DNA of 5,011 bases from Chloroflexota bacterium (lineage in GTDB: Bacteria; Chloroflexota; Dehalococcoidia; Lucifugimonadales; JADFKI01): NCBI GenBank assembly GCA_024648655.1, contig JAGGDZ010000367.1, positions 1-5,011 on the forward strand, in the 5' to 3' direction. The translations under genes were made by a program, and so were the position numbers. The notes beneath the pieces are model-generated. The model was not told where the DNA came from. It saw nothing but the letters and a program-made list of their open reading frames with translations, and did no database searches. Position 1 is the stretch's first letter. Every line of letters begins with the position of its first letter. Below are positions 1-4,585 of the stretch, piece by piece.

Positions 1-201
1 CCTGCCAATCCTGCGCCTGCCCCAGATGATCGGGCTTGCGCTGAGTATACCCCCCGCCGGAATACGCCTGAACAAGCACATCATTCCCACTAGCAAGCCC
101 ACTAGCAAGCCCACTAGCAGCCCACTAGCAGGATTCTGTCCGCTATAGGCGTGTCGCCTTAGCTGTTTCACTCCAAGGGTATTGCCCGTTGCGTATGATG
201 A
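1..201. other. Stretch with no supported gene, downstream of methyltransferase remnant
   Basis: Apart from the tandem repeat I see no convincing gene. On the minus strand one frame is open from 201 to the left edge (67 codons). In it the repeat encodes LLVG three times before MMCLFRRIPAGG. Its only early start (GTG at 171) overlaps a GGAG, so no proper ribosome site exists. A plus-strand frame open from the left edge to 148 is equally unsupported. Either could be the end of a gene outside the window, or neither. Confidence 0.5.
86..131. repeat. Four-copy 11/12-bp tandem repeat
   Basis: The units are CCCACTAGCAAG at 86-97 and 98-109, then CCCACTAGCAG at 110-120 and 121-131. The two 11-bp copies lack one A. 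Each copy holds CTAG, usually a scarce tetranucleotide in bacteria. It looks like a slippage-prone minisatellite. Confidence 0.85.
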
Positions 202-835
202 CTAGATGAGCAGCATCTTGTCCTGCGTATTGCCAACAAGTGAGCGCGAGTCAACGGGCGGCAGCTTGGGGCGTTCGTCGTGCAGCAGCATATCCTGTAC
301 GCTAAGCGCCTGCATGACCGGGTAATCTACAGCGCCCTCATCAAGAGTGGTTATGGTTACGCGCCCCTGTTGGGCAGCGAACGTTCGCAGTGCGTTTGAG
401 GGCGCGGCGCATCTCCATCAGACGGCGCGCCATATAGACGATGTATGCCGCCATGTCTGAGGTTTCGCCCGCTTGCAGCCGCACACCCTGCAGGCAGTCG
501 AATAGTCGCTTGTAAGCGGCGCTCCTGAACGCCTGCTTTTCTACCTCCCGAAACGCCACCTCAGAGCCGGCATTCCAGCGCCAGATGTCGCGGAGCTGCC
601 TGCCAACCCTGCCCTTGTCGCCAAAGGCGGCAACGTAGAACTGGTTGGAATTGAAAGGGGGATCGAGGTAGATTAGGTCGATGCACTCGTCGGGAAGCTC
701 GCGCAGGACATCGTAGTTGTCGCCACGCACGAGGACATTGCCCGCGAGATACTCGTGAAGCGGATTTAGAAGAGACGGGTTAGAACGTTTGTGCGAGGGG
801 GGGGTATTTGGCATGTTCTTACGGCGGCGTGGCAT
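202..835 (-). pseudogene. DNA methyltransferase (DPPF motif, type III/N4-N6 class), internally deleted and frameshifted
   Basis: The N-terminal part (835-341, 164 residues) matches beta-class site-specific DNA methyltransferases. It has NVLVRGDNYDVLRELPDE, the catalytic motif IV as LIYLDPPFNSN (DPPF at 58-61), a spacer ending near residue 126, and DMAAYIVYMARRLMEMRRALKRT. Family members continue here with GSIYLHCDPTASHYLK; this one instead runs into unrelated residues and a stop at 341. In another frame, about 396 to 202, the sequence reads GRVTITTLDEGAVDYPVMQ, then ALSVQDMLLHDERPKLPPVD, then a TAG. That resembles the C-terminal tail of the same enzymes (MQILTVEELLxGKRPxLP type). The recognition region and AdoMet motif I (FxGxG) are absent. 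An internal deletion near 385-398 that shifted the frame is the simplest explanation. The product cannot be an active methylase. The promoter and ribosome site remain. Confidence 0.75.
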
Positions 836-844
836 GGGGTGAGG

Positions 845-850
845 CTCCTT
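845..850 (-). promoter_or_regulatory. Ribosome binding site for the methyltransferase remnant
   Basis: AAGGAG (minus strand) lies 9 nt before the ATG at 835-833, and decides for this start over the in-frame TTG at 865. Confidence 0.6.
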
Positions 851-863
851 GAGAGTAGGACGC

Positions 864-892
864 AATCTATCCTACTTCACGCAGCTTGTCAA
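864..892 (-). promoter_or_regulatory. Sigma70-type promoter for the methyltransferase remnant
   Basis: On the minus strand a perfect TTGACA (892-887) is followed by a 17-nt spacer and TAGATT (869-864, four of six matches to TATAAT). The -10 would cover the TTG at 865, so translation must begin later, in agreement with the ATG at 835. The -10 overlaps the AGGATAGAT motif shared with the 1129-1161 repeat. Confidence 0.55.
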
Positions 893-900
893 ATTGGAGA

Positions 901-921
901 CGGGATATGATTTCTATCCCG
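901..921 (-). other. 7-bp inverted repeat after zinc-ribbon gene, weak terminator or operator
   Basis: CGGGATA and TATCCCG (minus strand) enclose a 7-nt loop 10 nt after the zinc-ribbon stop. The following TCTCCAATTTG is only loosely T-rich. It also lies 8 nt upstream of the -35 box at 892-887, so it could end the upstream transcript or bind a regulator of the next promoter. Confidence 0.4.
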
Positions 922-931
922 CGTATCAATG

Positions 932-1114
932 TCAGCCCTCACCGCAAATATCGTCAATCAGCCACTCTGCCCACGCTTTGAGCTGGTCATAGATATCCTC
1001 GCCGCAGCGTGGGCATTCGAGGTCCCCGAAGCGAACTCGCACGCCGCATTCGGGGCAAGCAAACGGGTCGGCAAGCGCGTTCATAACAATCTGTATCTGC
1101 TCTTCGGTTGCCAT
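932..1114 (-). CDS. Small zinc-ribbon protein, function unknown
   Basis: This is a 60-residue acidic protein with two knuckles, CPEC (C20, C23) and CPRC (C34, C37), spaced as in a single zinc ribbon that binds one zinc through four cysteines. Short helical segments flank it: MATEEQIQIVMNALAD before and YDQLKAWAEWLIDDI after. I do not recognise a specific family. Small ribbons of this type occur as nucleic-acid or protein-binding modules. The ATG at 1114-1112 has only a weak upstream AGG (minus TTAGG, about 9 nt away). The intact Cys pairs and sensible composition are the main support for it being real. A plus-strand frame overlaps it but is not credible. It is 63 bp after the oxidoreductase stop and could be the last gene of that transcript. 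Confidence 0.72.
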   Translation of the reverse strand: MATEEQIQIVMNALADPFACPECGVRVRFGDLECPRCGEDIYDQLKAWAEWLIDDICGEG

Positions 1115-1128
1115 CTGAATTGACCTAA

Positions 1129-1161
1129 CCTCTATCTATCCTGTTCCTCTATCTATCCTGT
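1129..1161 (-). repeat. Two-copy 16-bp direct repeat upstream of zinc-ribbon gene
   Basis: The minus-strand unit ACAGGATAGATAGAGG occurs at 1161-1146 and again at 1144-1129, identical and separated by one base (period 17). It lies between the oxidoreductase stop and the zinc-ribbon start, ending 14 nt before that ATG. Its core AGGATAGAT recurs at 873-865 over the -10 of the methyltransferase remnant. The 17-bp spacing is not a whole number of helical turns. It may be a regulator-binding site or a simple local duplication. Confidence 0.6.
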
Positions 1162-1177
1162 GAATCGATGTTCTTCG

Positions 1178-2203
1178 CTACTGCAAAGGCAGAGGCGGTT
1201 GCAGCCACTTGCCGGTGCGGTTCACCTCGATGTCCGTTATCCACTTCACCCACTCAAATCCGCGCTTGTCGTGCGCCACAAGCCGCGCAGGGAAGCCATG
1301 ACCATGCGACAGCGTTTCGTCGCCGACCTGCGTCGCTATGATGTAGTCGTTCGCCTCACGCATCGAGAACTTACGATAATATCCGGTTACCGATCGCACC
1401 GTTACGCTTTTTGCTTCGGCATCGGGCTGCGCCACTTGCAGTACGTCTGCGAGCGCCATTCCCCGCCAAATCTGCGTCGAGTGCCAGCCGCCTGTGCAGT
1501 CCAAAGTCGCAGTGAGCTCCGTGTCCGCCGAAATGTCCTCATAGCGAAGGCTGACGGGATTCTCCACAGCGCCGCCAATGTTCAATCTCCACTCCGCAGT
1601 GTCTATCGATTTTGGGTTGTCATTCAGCCACGAAGTCAGCGGAAAGGCGTTGCCGGAGAAGCTGCCCGCCTCGTATGAGCCGGTGAATCGGCGGGATGCG
1701 CCACTCAACCCACCTGCACTTGCGGCGACTTCGCCGGCTCGCCATAGCGCAATGCTCACTACTGCCAAACCCGCAAAGCGCAGAAAAGTCCGCCTGTCCG
1801 CCCAGAAGCGCAACGGGAAGCCTCGTGTGTGATATATGGCATGCCAGATGAGGATTGGGATCAACGCGCCGCCAATATAGATGTGCCAGCTTACGCCGCT
1901 GAACAGCCAAAACGAGACCGGTCCGACAAACGACCAGACGAAGCCCAATGCCAGAGTGGCGGTAAGGGCGACCGCAAGGACTATTGAGGCGGTTCGCGGC
2001 GCAGCGTTCCTTTGCCAGCGCAGTGACGCCATGACGTTTGCAGCTTTCCATGCCAAGATGGCGACAATTCCCCAGCCCGCTATCCTGTGAATCAGGATGA
2101 AAACGGCTTCATCAGGCGAGCCTGATACCAGCCCGAAGAAGCCGGTCACAAGCTCCGCCGCTAGGAGCGCGAGCAGAAGCGTATTTGCCCACGGAAACCT
2201 CAC
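1178..2203 (-). CDS. Cytochrome b-like membrane domain fused to MsrP/sulfite oxidase-type molybdopterin domain
   Basis: This 341-residue membrane protein probably passes electrons between a membrane heme and a molybdenum site outside the membrane. Four hydrophobic segments (about 7-27, 34-57, 72-94, 98-125) form a small cytochrome-b-like bundle. Candidate heme histidines are H39, H107, H121 and H125. Arg/Lys-rich loops after segments 2 and 4 place those loops inside the cell. Residues 136-142 (DRRTFLR) match a twin-arginine motif and are followed by a hydrophobic stretch (143-157). Residues 200-327 are the molybdopterin oxidoreductase domain: C236 in LDCTGGWHS is the expected Mo ligand, WRGMALADVL follows, and GHGFPARLVAHDKRGFEWVKW is split here only as the closing GFPARL and WVKW motifs. 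There is no sulfite-oxidase dimerisation domain, which resembles MsrP (YedY). The substrate is unknown; sulfoxide reduction or sulfite oxidation are family possibilities. Confidence 0.85.
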   Translation of the reverse strand: MRFPWANTLLLALLAAELVTGFFGLVSGSPDEAVFILIHRIAGWGIVAILAWKAANVMASLRWQRNAAPRTASIVLAVALTATLALGFVWSFVGPVSFWLFSGVSWHIYIGGALIPILIWHAIYHTRGFPLRFWADRRTFLRFAGLAVVSIALWRAGEVAASAGGLSGASRRFTGSYEAGSFSGNAFPLTSWLNDNPKSIDTAEWRLNIGGAVENPVSLRYEDISADTELTATLDCTGGWHSTQIWRGMALADVLQVAQPDAEAKSVTVRSVTGYYRKFSMREANDYIIATQVGDETLSHGHGFPARLVAHDKRGFEWVKWITDIEVNRTGKWLQPPLPLQ

Positions 2204-2210
2204 ACCCCAT

Positions 2211-2215
2211 CCTCC
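2211..2215 (-). promoter_or_regulatory. Ribosome binding site supporting GTG start at 2203
   Basis: GGAGG on the minus strand lies 7 nt before the GTG at 2203-2201. An ATG inside the spacer (2210-2208) is in a different frame and is not the start of this protein. Confidence 0.7.
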
Positions 2216-2218
2216 GTA

Positions 2219-2238
2219 TCCCCTGCTTTCGCAAGGGA
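2219..2238 (-). repeat. GAAA-tetraloop hairpin, possible REP-like dispersed element
   Basis: On the minus strand TCCCTTGC, GAAA and GCAGGGGA form an 8-bp stem (one G-T wobble) capped by a GNRA tetraloop. It lies 28 nt after the mdh stop and 3 nt before the GGAGG of the next gene. The GCGAAAGC core with C-rich and G-rich arms resembles widespread REP-like intergenic palindromes; that link is from memory of such repeats, since only one copy is in the window. There is no T-run. Confidence 0.5.
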
Positions 2239-2266
2239 CAGGCTCCGTCCATCGATGTCATCCCTT

Positions 2267-3202
2267 TTACTCCTCGTTAGATGCCATCACATCCACGAGT
2301 TCTTGTACAGCGTCCGCCGACTGCTTCAGAGCTGCCGTCTCGTCCTCGGTCAAGTCGAACTCCACGACCTCTACGACGCCGCTTGCTCCAAGCTTGACGG
2401 GAACGCCCACAAACAGATTATTGATGCCGTACTCGCCTTCGAGCAGGGCTGTACAGGGAAGAATCTCGTTTTTGTCGAACAGTATTGCTTCGACCATCTG
2501 CACGATTGAAGCAGATGGGGCGTAGTAAGCGCTGCCCGTCTTCAGGTAGTTGACAATCTCAGCGCCGCCGTCGCGAGTGCGTTGCACAATCTCTTCAAGG
2601 CGGTCTGCTTCGATCAGGTTGGCGACGGGAATGCCGCCCACTGTGGTACTGCCCACTACGGGAACCATCGTATCGCCATGTCCGCCGAGTACATAGGCTT
2701 CAATGGAGCTTACGGACACGCTTAGCTCCTCCGCAAGAAACGCGCGAAAGCGCGCAGTATCAAGAATGCCTGCCATTCCAACTACACGGTTCTTGGGGAA
2801 GCCGCTGACTTGATGCGCGCGCTGCGCCATCGCGTCCAGCGGGTTCGTCACGGGAAGAAGGATGCTGCTCGGCGAATGCTTGACCACCTCGGCGACAACG
2901 CTGCTCACGATTCGCATATTTGTGAGGAGCAGGTCATCGCGGCTCATTCCCGGTCTGCGCGCGATGCCGGATGTGATAACCACTATGTCCGAATCGGCGG
3001 TCTCTTCGTAACCGTTGGAGCCAACGATACTGGCGTCAGAACCTATTACCGGGCCGGACTCCAGAATGTCGAGTGCCTTACCCTGCGGAAGCCCTTCTAC
3101 GATGTCAACCAGCACCACATCGGCGTATCCCCTGTCGAATATCCGCTGCGCTGCGGTCGCGCCGACATTTCCCGCACCCACAACCGTTACTTTGCTTCTC
3201 AT
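2267..3202 (-). CDS. mdh: Malate dehydrogenase, LDH-like bacterial type
   Basis: It interconverts malate and oxaloacetate with NAD(H) in the cytoplasm as part of the TCA cycle. The 311-residue length is normal for the family. Seen in order: nucleotide loop GAGNVG (9-14), the acidic end of the second strand at D33 (NAD preference), the mobile-loop arginines R82/R83 and R88 in ARRPGMSRDDLL (Arg marks malate rather than lactate specificity), VTNPLD with N120, catalytic Asp148 and substrate Arg151 in GILDTARFR, and the proton relay His175 in GGHGDTMVP. The frame stays open upstream to 3283, but that extension covers the intergenic hairpin. I therefore start at MRSKVTVVG (ATG 3202-3200), with GGGAG at 3217-3213 ten bases upstream. 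ATG 3211 is an alternative, but lies too close to that site. It is the second TCA gene in the run after icd. Confidence 0.93.
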   Translation of the reverse strand: MRSKVTVVGAGNVGATAAQRIFDRGYADVVLVDIVEGLPQGKALDILESGPVIGSDASIVGSNGYEETADSDIVVITSGIARRPGMSRDDLLLTNMRIVSSVVAEVVKHSPSSILLPVTNPLDAMAQRAHQVSGFPKNRVVGMAGILDTARFRAFLAEELSVSVSSIEAYVLGGHGDTMVPVVGSTTVGGIPVANLIEADRLEEIVQRTRDGGAEIVNYLKTGSAYYAPSASIVQMVEAILFDKNEILPCTALLEGEYGINNLFVGVPVKLGASGVVEVVEFDLTEDETAALKQSADAVQELVDVMASNEE

Positions 3203-3251
3203 TGGTCCCATTCTCCCAATTTTTCTTAGGTTTGCGTTCTCTTCGAACAAT

Positions 3252-3289
3252 GCCCCCTTGCAGCGCATCGAAACTGTGCTCAAGGGGGC
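3252..3289 (-). other. Strong inverted repeat in the icd-mdh intergenic gap
   Basis: A perfect 9-bp inverted repeat, GCCCCCTTG (minus strand, 3289-3281) and CAAGGGGGC (3260-3252), encloses 20 nt. The inner bases can extend the stem as AGC/GCT past a bulged G. The hairpin sits 22 nt after the icd stop and 49 nt before the mdh start. What follows (ATTGTTCG) is only weakly T-rich. It could be a partial terminator, an attenuator or an mRNA-stabilising end for icd; the sequence alone does not decide. Confidence 0.6.
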
Positions 3290-3311
3290 TGATTAATGCT
3301 GGTTGTAAGGG

Positions 3312-4520
3312 TTATCCCTCCACTTTGACGTACTCGTCCCAGCGCGCCTCCACATTCGGATCTTCCACCGTCTGCATGATGTATTCGCCAAACTCCGCAC
3401 TGGTGACGCCGGTGTCGCGCCCGGTCATCACCATCTTGCGCTCGTACTGACCGCAGATGTCCAGCGCCTTGTGCAGTTTGCCGCCGAGGTCCTCGAATCC
3501 GATGTGCTCAAGCATCATCGCGCCTGCGCGCACGAGTGAGCTGGGGTCTGCGAACTGCGCTCTGCCTGTCGCCACCATCCTAGGCGCGCTGCCGTGGATC
3601 GCCTCGAACATGCCATAGCGCTTGCCGATGTTCGCGCTGCCCGCAGTGCCTACGCCACCCTGAATCTGCGCGGCTTCGTCCGTTAGGATGTCGCCGTACA
3701 GATTGGGAAGCGCAAGTACCTGAAAGTCCTTCTGGCGCGCGGGATTGATAAGCGCGGCGGTCATGATGTCTATGTACCAGCCGTCCCACTCGATTCCAGG
3801 ATAGCGTTCGCTTACCTTGCGCGCGATGTCGAGGAACTTGCCGTCTGTCGTCTTGACAATGTTCGCCTTGGTAACAATTGTCACGCGCTCTCTGCCCGTG
3901 CGCTGTGCGTGCGCGAAGGCGGCATCAATGATGCGCTCGGCTCCCTGGCTGGTGATTACGCGGAAGTCGATGGCAAGATCATCGGAGACATTTATCCCCT
4001 GGCTGCCCACGGCGTACATATCCTCCGTGTTCTCGCGGAAGAAAGTCCAGTCGATGCCCTGGCTGGGCACGCGCACCGGGCGAACATTCGCGAATAAGTC
4101 GAGTTCCTTCCTCATCGACACGTTGGCACTCTCGATGTTGGGCCAACCGTCGCCCTGTTCAGGCGTGTGGGTAGGTCCCTTCAGTGTTACATGGCACTGC
4201 CTGATTTCCGCGAGCACATCGTCAGGGATGGACTGCAACTTCTCGGCGCGGTTCTCGATTGTAAGCCCGTCGATTACCTTGAACTCGACCTTGCCGGACG
4301 CTACCTCGTCCCGCAGCAGGTACTCAAGAACTTTCTGGGTTTCATCGCTGATGGTTGGGCCGATGCCATCGCCGCCAAGCATGCCGATCACGATGGGACT
4401 GACAGACGAATAGTCAACCCAGTCACCCTCTTCCTTCAGTCGTTCGACCCTCTCCAGCTGCTGCTGGAGCACCGTTCCGAAGTGCTCTTTCGCCGCATCG
4501 ATTGCTTGTGTATTGTCCAC
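3312..4520 (-). CDS. icd: Isocitrate dehydrogenase (isocitrate/isopropylmalate dehydrogenase family)
   Basis: It catalyses oxidative decarboxylation of isocitrate to 2-oxoglutarate in the cytoplasm, with NAD or NADP. The protein is 402 residues from the GTG with the good Shine-Dalgarno. In order: a charged helical N-terminal extension (about 6-42), the GGDGIGP loop (49-55), a substrate-binding segment with S131, N133, R137 and R147 (SANVSMRKE), RENTEDMY (162-169), the catalytic lysine region KANIVK (218-223), metal-binding aspartates at about D251, D277 and D281 (LYGDILTDEAAQ), SANIG, and the cofactor loop HGSAPRM (309-315). Arg-Met stands where NADP enzymes often have Lys-Tyr and NAD enzymes often have Asp, so the coenzyme is unclear. 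Isopropylmalate or homoisocitrate dehydrogenase are alternatives, but the Ser-Asn-Arg substrate segment and the mdh neighbour favour isocitrate. The TAA stop is 109 bp before mdh. Confidence 0.88.
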   Translation of the reverse strand: MDNTQAIDAAKEHFGTVLQQQLERVERLKEEGDWVDYSSVSPIVIGMLGGDGIGPTISDETQKVLEYLLRDEVASGKVEFKVIDGLTIENRAEKLQSIPDDVLAEIRQCHVTLKGPTHTPEQGDGWPNIESANVSMRKELDLFANVRPVRVPSQGIDWTFFRENTEDMYAVGSQGINVSDDLAIDFRVITSQGAERIIDAAFAHAQRTGRERVTIVTKANIVKTTDGKFLDIARKVSERYPGIEWDGWYIDIMTAALINPARQKDFQVLALPNLYGDILTDEAAQIQGGVGTAGSANIGKRYGMFEAIHGSAPRMVATGRAQFADPSSLVRAGAMMLEHIGFEDLGGKLHKALDICGQYERKMVMTGRDTGVTSAEFGEYIMQTVEDPNVEARWDEYVKVEG

Positions 4521-4585
4521 GCCAACTCCTTTCGCAAACCGGCGCACCGGTTCATTGTCGATTGTTTATGGTTGGTTAATGATTA
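4521..4585 (-). promoter_or_regulatory. AT-rich leader of isocitrate dehydrogenase with hairpin 4537-4552
   Basis: The gap between the biotin carrier stop and the icd start is AT-rich from 4553 to 4585 and could hold a promoter, but I find no convincing -35/-10 pair. A perfect 6-bp inverted repeat, AACCGG and CCGGTT with a TGCG tetraloop (minus strand), occupies 4537-4552. It ends 4 nt before the Shine-Dalgarno (4526-4532). No T-run follows, so a classical terminator is unlikely. A role in translation or 5'-end protection is inference. Confidence 0.4.
4526..4532 (-). promoter_or_regulatory. Ribosome binding site of isocitrate dehydrogenase, sets GTG start at 4520
   Basis: The minus strand reads AAAGGAG, then TTGGC, then GTG (4520-4518). 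This strong Shine-Dalgarno lies inside the longest open frame, which begins at another GTG at 4547, and so favours the later GTG. Confidence 0.75.

Noticed and set aside
86..131. CRISPR array
   Set aside because: The units are 11-12 bp and directly adjacent with no spacers.
836..865. TTG start at 865 for the methyltransferase remnant
   Set aside because: It would lie inside the -10 box of the promoter, and a proper AAGGAG precedes the ATG at 835.
1153..1166. 14-bp identity (CTATCCTGTGAATC) with 2080-2093 inside the oxidoreductase
   Set aside because: One copy codes for conserved-looking membrane residues and the match ends sharply; chance identity is plausible in 5 kb.
1181..1204. 6-bp inverted repeat at the end of the oxidoreductase gene as terminator
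   Set aside because: It lies inside the coding sequence, has a 12-nt loop and no T-run follows.
1160..1678. Plus-strand open frame of 172 codons opposite the oxidoreductase
   Set aside because: The translation is rich in Arg and Cys with no domain, and it is the mirror of a well-supported molybdopterin domain.
1620..2051. Minus-strand frame of 143 codons overlapping the oxidoreductase
   Set aside because: Same strand but a shifted frame within a gene whose own frame carries the Mo-site and membrane signals.
3203..3283. N-terminal extension of malate dehydrogenase to 3283
   Set aside because: The extra 27 codons cover the icd-mdh hairpin, do not resemble the family, and the nucleotide loop sits at the normal distance from the ATG at 3202.
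3817..4413. Plus-strand open frame of 198 codons opposite icd
   Set aside because: Antisense to the conserved substrate and metal-binding region of isocitrate dehydrogenase; low-complexity Ser/Arg/Met content.
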